Below are positions 6,753 to 14,759 of a DNA stretch of 43,147 nt, in pieces (the stretch's first letter is position 1; the number at the start of each line of letters is the position of its first letter). The DNA lies in the NCBI GenBank assembly GCA_018065985.1, contig JAGHSF010000039.1:1-43147 (forward strand). The letters run 5' to 3'. A program made the position numbers and the translations under genes. The stretch comes from Candidatus Cryptobacteroides choladohippi. Its GTDB lineage: Bacteria; Bacteroidota; Bacteroidia; Bacteroidales; UBA932. The notes under the pieces are model-generated. The model was not told where the DNA came from and searched no databases. It was given only the letters and a program-made list of their open reading frames with translations.

Positions 6753-7631
6753 ATGAAATATTTTGGTCTGATACTAATCATTCTGACTGCCTTTTTATGC
6801 AGTCAGAATTTTGCTTTAGCAGGAAACAAATCCGATAAACTAAAGCCGAAATGGGTGACACAAGCACTGCCTGAAGCTCAATCTGGTACCTACATCTTTG
6901 TACGTTCCCACGGAGTAGGAAGTACATTGGCTGGAGCGAAGCAAATGGCTTTTGTTTCGATGTCGCAGAAACTCGAAATTGAAAGAGGATTAACTGTTAA
7001 TACAAGCGTACAGTCAAGGGAGCGATTATACCAGAATCAAAAATCCTCTGGTAGTGAATATGAACAGGAAATAATCCTTGATGTTACAGAAAATGGACAC
7101 AAGCTAAAAATTGTATGTCGTGAAATAGATGAATATTGGACAGAAAACTCTGATAAATACGATGTGGATGTATTATATACTGTGACAGATAAAAATTCCT
7201 ATGGCGGTAGCTATAATGACGACATTAAGGTCTCAGCAAAATATGGTGCAGGCCCCGGCTTTCTTTCAATAATCCCTAGTGTCGGGCAATTTTATAAAGG
7301 AAGCGTTGTAAAAGGATCGTTGATACTTGCTGGAGAAATTGCATCTGCCGGCGGAATCATACTTTGCGAAAACACAAGGGCATCCTATATCAAAAAAATG
7401 CAAGAGCAACCGAAATATGCTTCAGAATATAATTCTATGGCTGATTCATGGGAGACCGGCCGTAATGTTTGTATTGGAGCTGCGGCAGCAATTTATGTCT
7501 ATAATTTAATTGATGCATTTGTTGCCTCAGGGGCAAAGCGAGTTTTAGTTACAAACAAAATTAATCACTTTTCTGCTATACCATATGCAGATTCACGAAG
7601 TTCGGGAATTTGTTTAACATTTAATTTCTAA
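6753..7631 (+). CDS. Exported protein with LPP20-like domain and membrane segments
   Basis: The 292-residue product has a signal peptide (MKYFGLILIILTAFLCSQNFALA). Residues about 30-150 resemble LPP20-like domains (WVTQALPEAQSGTYIFVRSHGVG, AGAKQMAFVSMSQKLEIE), as in the upstream neighbour. The C-terminal half has two hydrophobic segments: GFLSIIPSVGQFYKGSVVKG followed by SLILAGEIASAGGIIL, and VCIGAAAAIYVYNLIDAF. Their P-S-x-GQFYKGS pattern recalls TM2/DUF5683-like membrane proteins. It ends ICLTFNF. It probably acts in the envelope together with the preceding lipoprotein, which also carries an LPP20-like domain; the function is unknown. Confidence 0.7.
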   Translation: MKYFGLILIILTAFLCSQNFALAGNKSDKLKPKWVTQALPEAQSGTYIFVRSHGVGSTLAGAKQMAFVSMSQKLEIERGLTVNTSVQSRERLYQNQKSSGSEYEQEIILDVTENGHKLKIVCREIDEYWTENSDKYDVDVLYTVTDKNSYGGSYNDDIKVSAKYGAGPGFLSIIPSVGQFYKGSVVKGSLILAGEIASAGGIILCENTRASYIKKMQEQPKYASEYNSMADSWETGRNVCIGAAAAIYVYNLIDAFVASGAKRVLVTNKINHFSAIPYADSRSSGICLTFNF

Positions 7632-7638
7632 AGAAGAT

Positions 7639-9267
7639 ATGAAACATTTTGGTGTCGGATTATACATCCTCTCTTTCGTAATATTTATTAGTTGTTCCAA
7701 TAATTCCCAACCGTTATTCTCTATTCAAGAAAAAGAAGGCGGCAAATGGAGCATAATTAAAGAGAATGGTCAATTTATCTTAGAAGACGAATTTTCTGGT
7801 GAAGCAACTTCTCCTGTTAATGGGATGTTCTATTCGGAGAAATCCGATGGGACTTATTTTATGTACTCTATCAATAAGCCTGATGTGCCAGTAGGGCCTG
7901 TTCTAAAAGATTGGTCGTTTTTCTCTGGCGATGTTGCACTTGTTGTGGAGCCAGGAAAGTCAATCGAAATCATTAACAAAAAAGGGGAAATCATTGCCGA
8001 ACTTCCTTCTCAATATGTCCTTGCCTTAGAATTCGAAAACGGGTATTCAATTATTTCAGATAGATTAGGACATGACGGATTGATGGACAAAAACGGGAAT
8101 GTCTTAATTCCAACTGAATATGATGATATAATTTTATGCTCAAACAATACCGTAATTGCCAAGAGAAATAACCATTATGGATTGATAAATCTCGGTACTT
8201 GTAAATTTACGGAATTTGGTGAAAAGTTTGAAAAATATGATTTGAGAGCATTCTCAAAGACAGGTACCAGCGCAATATTTTCTGACGATGATAAGTGTGG
8301 GTTAATCTCATTAAAAGACGGAGAAATCTTGGTGAGAGCCAAATATGACAATCTAGCATATTTGATGTGTGGCTTTATTCAGTATGAGCAAGATGGATTG
8401 GAGGGAATAATGGATGCATCGGGGAATGTCATTGTAAAGAATAGATATGAGGAAATCTATGATTGCGATGGCAAGACCTTTATCGGAGATAGAGATGGAG
8501 AAGGGTTATATGGATTATATTCTTTGAAAGAAGAAAAACTGGTAAAAGCTGAATATGAAGATTTGGAGTATTTAAGAGGGGCTACAAAAAGATTGATTGG
8601 ATATAAGGAAAATGATTCAAAGTTGTCATTGTTAGACTATTCAGGAGAAGTCATAGGCCGTTACAACGATATCAGTAATCGAGAGAAACCTGTTACAATG
8701 GCAAACTCCCATGTCAAAACAGATTACTATTCAGTAGAGGATATATTGGAACCTATTTGGGGTTCGCGAGATGAAGGTAATAATCTGCTTGTGAATCGGC
8801 TTCTGGGATGGGAGGGCGTACAACCCTCACAATTGCCATGGGGCGAAAAAACAGTTTCTGTCGATGATATATATAGACAATATGCTATCTCATGGGGGAC
8901 ATCATACCTATATAGCAGTTTGCGGGGAATTGGAGGGAGAGAAGTGACAACTGTGGCATTGTTTAATAAGCCAATAACAGTTATGAAATCATATGAGTAT
9001 TATTGGAATACAGATGCCCGTTGTGATGAATTGTTTTACACCATTAAATTAACTTCTTTTGACGAAACACATATGGCGGATTTGTCGGAAGAAAAAGTTG
9101 CAACATATTTCAAAACTCTTGGATTTAATGTCGATTCTAAAAAATACACATTAGATGACCTCGTTATTGAGTATGAGCTCAAATACAATACCATGTTCTT
9201 TGATGTGTACAAGAATTCAAGCAGTAAACATATTGACTTCGCGGATTTGATGTACAAATATATGTAA
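7639..9267 (+). CDS. WG-repeat lipoprotein
   Basis: The 542-residue product begins MKHFGVGLYILSFVIFISCSN, a lipoprotein signal with the lipidation Cys at about 19. Residues about 30-350 contain at least six WG-type repeats: GGKWSIIKENGQFILEDEF, GLMDKNGNVLIPTEYDDI, YGLINLGT, CGLISLKDGEILVRAKYDNL, GIMDASGNVIVKNRYEEI and YGLYSLKEEKLVKAEYEDL. Such repeats form beta-propeller-like surface modules in Bacteroidetes and are often annotated as KWG or WG repeat proteins. The C-terminal 190 residues, from about 355, are not recognised. It starts 7 nt after the preceding gene and ends 4 nt before the next, so it is almost certainly co-transcribed. Confidence 0.8.
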   Translation: MKHFGVGLYILSFVIFISCSNNSQPLFSIQEKEGGKWSIIKENGQFILEDEFSGEATSPVNGMFYSEKSDGTYFMYSINKPDVPVGPVLKDWSFFSGDVALVVEPGKSIEIINKKGEIIAELPSQYVLALEFENGYSIISDRLGHDGLMDKNGNVLIPTEYDDIILCSNNTVIAKRNNHYGLINLGTCKFTEFGEKFEKYDLRAFSKTGTSAIFSDDDKCGLISLKDGEILVRAKYDNLAYLMCGFIQYEQDGLEGIMDASGNVIVKNRYEEIYDCDGKTFIGDRDGEGLYGLYSLKEEKLVKAEYEDLEYLRGATKRLIGYKENDSKLSLLDYSGEVIGRYNDISNREKPVTMANSHVKTDYYSVEDILEPIWGSRDEGNNLLVNRLLGWEGVQPSQLPWGEKTVSVDDIYRQYAISWGTSYLYSSLRGIGGREVTTVALFNKPITVMKSYEYYWNTDARCDELFYTIKLTSFDETHMADLSEEKVATYFKTLGFNVDSKKYTLDDLVIEYELKYNTMFFDVYKNSSSKHIDFADLMYKYM

Positions 9268-9271
9268 TACT

Positions 9272-11629
9272 ATGAAGCACTTGCGTTATTTTTTTACAGT
9301 CCTTTCGATAATAGTATTCGTATCTTGTGCGAAAGACATTGTTGACTTGACCGGAGATATTAAGGGAACCGTTAAAGATTATAAGACAGGAGAATTGATA
9401 TCCAATTGTGGCGTGTCGATTTCTCCTGGTGGAAAATCAACATCAACAGATCAGTATGGAGTCTTTTCCTTTAACGATCTTGAAGCAGGCGACTATACTT
9501 TGTCATTTTCAAAATCCGGATACGATAATGAGACCAGGGATATTGCCGTTATTGCTGGCCAGATATCTCCGACCTCTGTTTTGTTAAAAGAGTCTTCTTC
9601 TAAGGTTGGTTCAATAGTAGGATGCGTAAAGGACTACAACGATGCAAGGCTCATTTCTAATTGTCAGGTATCATTGAGTCCTGGAGGAAAAACATTTACG
9701 ACTTCAACAGATGGAAAGTATGAATTCAACGGACTGACTCCTGGTGAATATTCACTCTCATTTTCAAAATCTGGATATGCCGAGGACTCGAAATCGGTTA
9801 CCGTAAAGGCTGGGGAAGCGACTACGGCAGATTGTCTGTTAAAAGCGAAATCTTCATTTTCTTTGTCTGAAACCAGTTATGACTTTGGTGATTTGGAAGA
9901 TAACAAGACTTTCTATTGCTATAACAATAGTTCCTCGGACTGTTCATATTCAATTTCAAACATTCCTGATTGGCTTTCTTTTAGCAAAACGGAGGGAACA
10001 GTCAGATATGACTCCAATGATTCCTTTACAGTAACCGTCGATAGAACAAAAGTCGGAGAGGGGGCGTATACACAAACAGTTAATGTAGCCTTTTCTGGCA
10101 AAAGTTCAGGCACTGCCACATTGAAACTATCCATGAGAAAAGTGGTAATAACTACCCCTACAGTTAATACCGGAAGTTCTGCCGCCAATATCACCCAAAA
10201 CTCTTTCAACATCTCCGGGACAATAATAGCAACAGGGGGTGCTCAAATAATTGAATATGGACACTGCTGGAGTACATCTCCATCTCCAACTGTTAATGAC
10301 AAGAGAACGAACCTTGGAATCACCAGTGATTTAGGCTCATATGTAAGCAATGTTACAGGCCTGATTGTAAATACAACATACTATGTGAGAGCCTATGCCA
10401 AAAATTCTCAAGGCATTTCATATAGTGATCAGATAACCGTGACCACGCAAGATGTAGAGAGCGATAAATGGGACGGAAATATCGCGATATCATTTGCTGG
10501 AGGATCGGGAACAGGTGTTGATCCATACATAATTAAGACTGGCGGACAATTACTGCTGATGAAGGATTACAGTAACAAATCGTTTGTACTTGATAACAAT
10601 ATTGATCTTGATAATCATAACTGGCTACCATTTGAATTTAAAGGCAACTTTGATGGTAACGGCCATACAATTATGAATCTTTATGTTAACAGGACAACCG
10701 ATAATCAGGGTTTGTTCTCTATGATAAAGAATGCATCAGTCAGTAATGTTATTATTTCAGGTGTTAAGATTAATGCCGGTAGTAACAATAACATAGGCGC
10801 TTTAGCAGGAGATCTCCAGTATGGGGAAATATCAAATTGCTCTGTTATGCTTCGTTCTGACTCAAAGATTTTGGGCAAGTCAAATGTGGGCGGCCTTGTC
10901 GGTAGTATGGGAAATGGTTATGCGGACTCAAAAACAATAAGTAATTGTTCAGTTATCAGTGACGGTGTGAAAAATCTTCTAGGAGAGTCAAATGTTGGCG
11001 GTATTCTCGGTTTTATGCGAGAAGGGTATAATGGGCAAATAGAAAGATGCTCATTCGTTGGCGGTATTAAAGGGACAAGCAAAGTAGGTGGTATCGTCGG
11101 ATACGAACAATATGGGAAACTAAATTTGTACGATTGCTTTGTATCGGGTTCCATTGAAGGATACTCATATGTCGGAGGAATATTTGGTGCTTGTGACCAT
11201 AACGGATATGGTTGTACATACATTTACTCTTCAAAGGCAAATGTTTCAATTACCGTATCAAGTGGATATGCAGGCGGCATTTTTGGCGGAAATACACGAT
11301 TTATGAACATTATTGCTTGTTATTCAGATGGAACAATTTCAAGCAATAGCACAAGTTGTAGTAACATTTGCGGCATAGGAGTCGGCGCCGATTGTGAATT
11401 ATGTTATTCAACGATGAACTCGTCGTTAAGTAACTATAAACAGATGGGCTATATGAATGACAGTAAGGATTGCACAGGGACGGAAACTTCTGACAATATT
11501 ACTGCTACGTTAAGAGATTGTTATTCTTCTTATGCTAACTATTATAATTTCAATAATACATGGACATGGACTGGTACAGTAAAGGGTGCACAAAAAAGTA
11601 TTAATTGTCCTAAACTTAATTGGGAATAA
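9272..11629 (+). CDS. Large PEGA/BACON/Fn3-like/GLUG surface lipoprotein
   Basis: The 785-residue product begins MKHLRYFFTVLSIIVFVSCAK (lipidation Cys at about 19). In order it has two carboxypeptidase-regulatory/PEGA-like modules (about 28-108 and 112-190, sharing GEYSLSFSKSGY-type motifs), a BACON-like domain (about 192-288, IPDWLSFSKTEGTV), a fibronectin-like domain (about 295-392, EYGHCWSTSPSPT, TTYYVRAYAKNSQG), and a GLUG-repeat region (about 400-780) with repeated NVGGLVGSM, NVGGILGF, KVGGIVGY, YVGGIFG and YAGGIFGG units. It ends CPKLNWE, a common ending of GLUG lipoproteins. The architecture suggests a surface-exposed adhesin or glycan-binding protein. It is the last gene of the four-gene AT-rich run. 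Confidence 0.85.
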   Translation: MKHLRYFFTVLSIIVFVSCAKDIVDLTGDIKGTVKDYKTGELISNCGVSISPGGKSTSTDQYGVFSFNDLEAGDYTLSFSKSGYDNETRDIAVIAGQISPTSVLLKESSSKVGSIVGCVKDYNDARLISNCQVSLSPGGKTFTTSTDGKYEFNGLTPGEYSLSFSKSGYAEDSKSVTVKAGEATTADCLLKAKSSFSLSETSYDFGDLEDNKTFYCYNNSSSDCSYSISNIPDWLSFSKTEGTVRYDSNDSFTVTVDRTKVGEGAYTQTVNVAFSGKSSGTATLKLSMRKVVITTPTVNTGSSAANITQNSFNISGTIIATGGAQIIEYGHCWSTSPSPTVNDKRTNLGITSDLGSYVSNVTGLIVNTTYYVRAYAKNSQGISYSDQITVTTQDVESDKWDGNIAISFAGGSGTGVDPYIIKTGGQLLLMKDYSNKSFVLDNNIDLDNHNWLPFEFKGNFDGNGHTIMNLYVNRTTDNQGLFSMIKNASVSNVIISGVKINAGSNNNIGALAGDLQYGEISNCSVMLRSDSKILGKSNVGGLVGSMGNGYADSKTISNCSVISDGVKNLLGESNVGGILGFMREGYNGQIERCSFVGGIKGTSKVGGIVGYEQYGKLNLYDCFVSGSIEGYSYVGGIFGACDHNGYGCTYIYSSKANVSITVSSGYAGGIFGGNTRFMNIIACYSDGTISSNSTSCSNICGIGVGADCELCYSTMNSSLSNYKQMGYMNDSKDCTGTETSDNITATLRDCYSSYANYYNFNNTWTWTGTVKGAQKSINCPKLNWE

Positions 11630-11728
11630 AAATGGATGCTATAGATATGTATAAGCCGGGGGCATCAGCTGCACTGAGTCAAGGCTGTTAGCTTATGGTA
11701 AAAATTTACTGCTAATGAAAAACTTCTT

Positions 11729-11780
11729 GGGGAAAGCGCCAGGGGCCGAAAAGCCCCTAAGCGCTTTATCTATTTTCCCC
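11729..11780. terminator. Long imperfect hairpin between convergent gene groups
   Basis: AAAGCGC-C-AGGGGC pairs with GCCCCT-A-AGCGCTTT around CGAAAA, and outer GGGGAAA can pair with TTTTCCCC. The stem lies between the plus-strand lipoprotein genes and the minus-strand HerA-M23-TrmO-peptidase operon, and fits a bidirectional terminator, although T-runs are short. Confidence 0.6.
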
Positions 11781-11988
11781 TTCCTTTATTAGCCTTGTCT
11801 AGCTCTATCTGAACAATGACCAGATAATTGACCAAGACACACTGCAAAACAATTATGCCTTGATTGGGAATGCTGTCCGCAGTACGATTATCCACTTTTC
11901 TGCCCTTATACCGTATGAAAGGGTATATCAGTTGTCTCGGGAATAATAGCTTTTGCTCTGTATGGACGGATATCTTGCTGTTTTGCAC
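11770..11988 (-). CDS. Possible small gene or gene remnant (72 residues)
   Basis: A GTG-started frame follows the DUF5715 gene after 3 nt and encodes 72 residues with one weak hydrophobic stretch (GIIVLQCVLVNYLVIVQIEL) and a basic end (KANKGRGK). I recognise no family. It overlaps the outer arm of the hairpin, so it could be a chance frame or a remnant. It is listed because 11630-11991 otherwise holds only the hairpin. Confidence 0.2.
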   Translation of the reverse strand: MQNSKISVHTEQKLLFPRQLIYPFIRYKGRKVDNRTADSIPNQGIIVLQCVLVNYLVIVQIELDKANKGRGK

Positions 11989-11991
11989 CAG

Positions 11992-12795
11992 CTACCTTGC
12001 TGTAATGTGGAAGCAGTGCTCGTGCTTTTCGTACTTGACTAGGATATGCCCTGCTTTCTTCTGTTCAAGAAGAACTTCTGCCAGTACTTTTGTAAGTTCG
12101 TACGGCTGCATGAACTCGTCGGTTTCCTCTTCGCGGAAGAAACGCGTGTAGGTAATGTCGAAGGTCGTTCCATAGCAATGCGCAGAATTGTCCGACGCAT
12201 TGGGATTTCCGCTCCTGCGAAGACGATCAAGGTCCTCCTGGGTACGAAGGACGGAACTTACAACCAGCTTGTATACAGGGAACCCCTTTTCCTTTAAGGA
12301 TTCATTGAATGCCTTGCCGATTGTGTTCAGTTCGGCTGCTGCGCTCTTTGTCAGATACGGTACCGAGTAACGCAGATTGTCCACCACATAATACTCATTG
12401 TCTGAAACCAGGGCAAGTTTATCCTTGACGACGGACTCCCTGTCTTTCGGTATGCTCTTGAGTCCGACGGCCTTTGCCAGCTCAACATGAGCGTCATTGA
12501 TGTCGTTGAAGGTTTTGGAATAGGAAATCCTGTTTGTGTAGTAGATGATTTCCTTCTGCGGAGGCTCTTCATACACCTCGGCAGAATCTCCCTGATTCCC
12601 GTTATCTTCAATCTGGGTCAGGTCGGGAACCTCCATCGGGATCTGGATCTGTCCGGCAGGCTCTTCCGCTGCCAGTTTCTGAGCCTTTCTGGTGGCATGG
12701 TGGCTCCCGCTGCAACTGCCTACGAGGAAACCGAACAGGAACCCCACAAATAACGGGGTTGCCAATATTATGAGACCTTTTGTCGCTTTTTCCAT
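11992..12795 (-). CDS. DUF5715-type, M15-like peptidoglycan peptidase
   Basis: The 267-residue product has an N-terminal membrane anchor or signal (about 6-27, GLIILATPLFVGFLFGFLVG, with a Cys at 28), a Pro/Glu-rich linker, then a domain from about residue 95. It carries the M15/VanY-type zinc motif SAHCYGTTFD (SxHxxGxxxD pattern) and a C-terminal HEHCFHI, where an E-x-x-x-H pair can supply the catalytic Glu and third zinc ligand. LRTQEDLDRLRRSGN precedes the first motif as in M15 peptidases. A D,D-carboxypeptidase or endopeptidase role on peptidoglycan is inferred. It starts 10 nt after trmO and is the last gene of a four-gene minus-strand operon. Confidence 0.75.
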   Translation of the reverse strand: MEKATKGLIILATPLFVGFLFGFLVGSCSGSHHATRKAQKLAAEEPAGQIQIPMEVPDLTQIEDNGNQGDSAEVYEEPPQKEIIYYTNRISYSKTFNDINDAHVELAKAVGLKSIPKDRESVVKDKLALVSDNEYYVVDNLRYSVPYLTKSAAAELNTIGKAFNESLKEKGFPVYKLVVSSVLRTQEDLDRLRRSGNPNASDNSAHCYGTTFDITYTRFFREEETDEFMQPYELTKVLAEVLLEQKKAGHILVKYEKHEHCFHITAR

Positions 12796-12805
12796 TATCG
12801 AGAAC

Positions 12806-13480
12806 TTACTTTGTATCTTCTATACCAACAACTGAAAGGGTTGAACCCTCTACTTTGAACTTCACATCCTTGCCCTTGAAAACAAGACCGTATATTCTTG
12901 CAGGGTTGTCGTGATACTGCGGGCGGGGATCCTGAGAGAGGATACCTTTCAGTGCATCGACCTCTTCCGTCTTGAAAACCGCTGCCACGTTGTCGGGGAC
13001 AATCACTTCCAACGGATCCCATGCATGGGACTGCACAAAGCCGCTGCGCACATCGCGATGACTGTCAGCATATTCGACATAGGGCTTCACGTCATAGATC
13101 GGTGTCCCGTCGGCAAGGTCGGCTCCGAGAACCTGAATCTCACATTTTTCGAAATCTATGCCGGCAATCCTTACTGAGCTCAGTCCCAGCCCGTTAGGTC
13201 TGAAAGGGGATCGGCTTGCGAATACTCCTATCCGCTCGTTGCCGCCAAGCCTTGGCGGCCTGACGGTAGCCTTGAATTCCTGACTGCGCCCACTCATGCT
13301 GAAGGCCCATAGCAGCCATATGTAATCGAATCCATCAAGCCCCCTCAGTGCATCGGCATTGTTGTAAGGTTCGATGAACGATATTGTGCCATGCAGTTCC
13401 GGCACCAATCCCGCCTGTCGCGGGACACCGAACTTGCCTCCTATCGGTGACCGGAATATTGCAATGGGTTCAATTGTCAT
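12806..13480 (-). CDS. trmO: tRNA m6t6A37 methyltransferase TrmO
   Basis: The 224-residue protein belongs to the TrmO (TsaA/YaeB/VirR) family, which uses S-adenosylmethionine to methylate N6-threonylcarbamoyladenosine at position 37 of tRNA-Thr in E. coli. The N-terminal beta-barrel domain is complete: IEPIAIFRSPIGGKFGVPRQ, DYIWLLWAFS, VRPPRLGG-NERIGVFASRSPFRPNGLGLS (about 75-100) and the GTPIYDVKPYVEYAD motif. A C-terminal extension (about 150-224) is as in the E. coli protein, and the length is close to its 235 residues. It overlaps the end of the M23 peptidase gene by 11 nt. Confidence 0.92.
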   Translation of the reverse strand: MTIEPIAIFRSPIGGKFGVPRQAGLVPELHGTISFIEPYNNADALRGLDGFDYIWLLWAFSMSGRSQEFKATVRPPRLGGNERIGVFASRSPFRPNGLGLSSVRIAGIDFEKCEIQVLGADLADGTPIYDVKPYVEYADSHRDVRSGFVQSHAWDPLEVIVPDNVAAVFKTEEVDALKGILSQDPRPQYHDNPARIYGLVFKGKDVKFKVEGSTLSVVGIEDTK

Positions 13481-14759
13481 TTTCAGGGTATTCTATACTG
13501 AATTCCTCGGTTGTGTCTACCTGAACGTCTGATGGGACATAGCTTCTTGCCAGAGAATCCATCATGTCCCGATAGATGTTGCGCAGTGCACCGAATTCCT
13601 CCATATACTGCTTGTCAAGCGGTTCTGTGGCGGGGGAATTCAGGGAAAGAGGGTCGATGGGCTTCCCGTTCAGCCAGATTCTGAAGTCGAGGTGCGGGCC
13701 TGTTGCCGTGCCTGTGGCTCCCACATAGCCTATCACCTCGCCCTGACTTACACGCGATCCTGTCTTCATGCCCTTTGCAAAGCGGGACAAGTGCATGTAG
13801 CAACTCTCGTATCCCTGTGCATGCTTTATCCTGATGCGGTTTCCGCCTCCTGAACCGTCGTAGCCGATCTTGGTGATCACACCGTCGCCTATGGCCTGGA
13901 TGGGTGTTCCCGTCGGTGCTGCGTAGTCGACGGCTGTATGAGCCTTCACCTTGCCTGTTACCGGGTGTTTGCGGTGGTATGAGAAACGGCTGCTGATCCG
14001 GCTGTACTTGAGAGGTGCCTTGAGGAACATCTTCTTCAGGCTCTCTCCGTTCTGTCCCCAGTATCCGGCGCGTTTCTCTCCGGGCTTGTGGTAGCGTACA
14101 GCTTCAACCTCCTTTCCGCCTCCGTTGAAGATGCTGAAGAACACAGAGTCGATCCCTATGACTTCGCCCTCGCATACGGTCTGGTCATACAGGAAACGGA
14201 ACCTGTCGCCCTCCTGCAGGGAGAAGAAGTTGATGCTCCACTGGTAGATGTCGTCCAGGTTCATGATCAGGGTGGGGGACGCGCCCGCAGCCTTCATGTC
14301 GTTCCAGAGTGAACTCTTTATGGTCACGTCGGCATATTTGCGCTCATGCACTACAGGTTTGTCCACGTTCCATACCGCTAGCGAGTCGGAACATTGGAAC
14401 ACAGATGAACGTATGCGGTTCTGGGTATATACGACGTACTTCAGCGTGTGCAGAGAGTCAGGTGTGTAGTAGGCTACCACCCGGTTTCCGGCTATGAGCC
14501 TTCGGACGTCAAAAGTGTCTCCGCACAGGTTGGCAAGTGAGTAGGCGTCCTGAGGGGAGAGCCCGAGGCGGTTGAACAGTCCTGTGAAACTGTCTCCGTT
14601 CCTGACCTGGGATGTATCTGCCTTGAAATGTGATTTGTAGAAGCCCTCTATCGGAAGGGGCTCAGGCTCGGGTTCCGGCTGGTTGACGGTCTTCCTGCCG
14701 CTCCATGTGCAGGAAGCGACTGAAAGCATCACAAGCAGGAAGGGAAGCGATCTCTTCAT
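13470..14759 (-). CDS. M23-family peptidase lipoprotein, active-site variant
   Basis: The 429-residue protein starts with a lipoprotein signal ([17 protein letters not shown], Cys at 17). A Pro/Glu linker and about 200 residues of LysM/OapA-like and opacity-type beta structure follow, then the M23 domain at about 255-365. The first zinc motif HTAVDYAAPTG (H274, D278) and H323 in YMHLSRF are present. The final motif is GPHLDF (H356-L-D358) where the canonical form is GPHLHF, so one zinc-ligand His is replaced by Asp; I recall this variant from other Bacteroidetes proteins. It probably cuts, or regulates cutting of, peptidoglycan cross-links. Its ATG overlaps the stop codon of the HerA-like gene by 1 nt. 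Confidence 0.88.
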   Translation of the reverse strand: MKRSLPFLLVMLSVASCTWSGRKTVNQPEPEPEPLPIEGFYKSHFKADTSQVRNGDSFTGLFNRLGLSPQDAYSLANLCGDTFDVRRLIAGNRVVAYYTPDSLHTLKYVVYTQNRIRSSVFQCSDSLAVWNVDKPVVHERKYADVTIKSSLWNDMKAAGASPTLIMNLDDIYQWSINFFSLQEGDRFRFLYDQTVCEGEVIGIDSVFFSIFNGGGKEVEAVRYHKPGEKRAGYWGQNGESLKKMFLKAPLKYSRISSRFSYHRKHPVTGKVKAHTAVDYAAPTGTPIQAIGDGVITKIGYDGSGGGNRIRIKHAQGYESCYMHLSRFAKGMKTGSRVSQGEVIGYVGATGTATGPHLDFRIWLNGKPIDPLSLNSPATEPLDKQYMEEFGALRNIYRDMMDSLARSYVPSDVQVDTTEEFSIEYPENDN

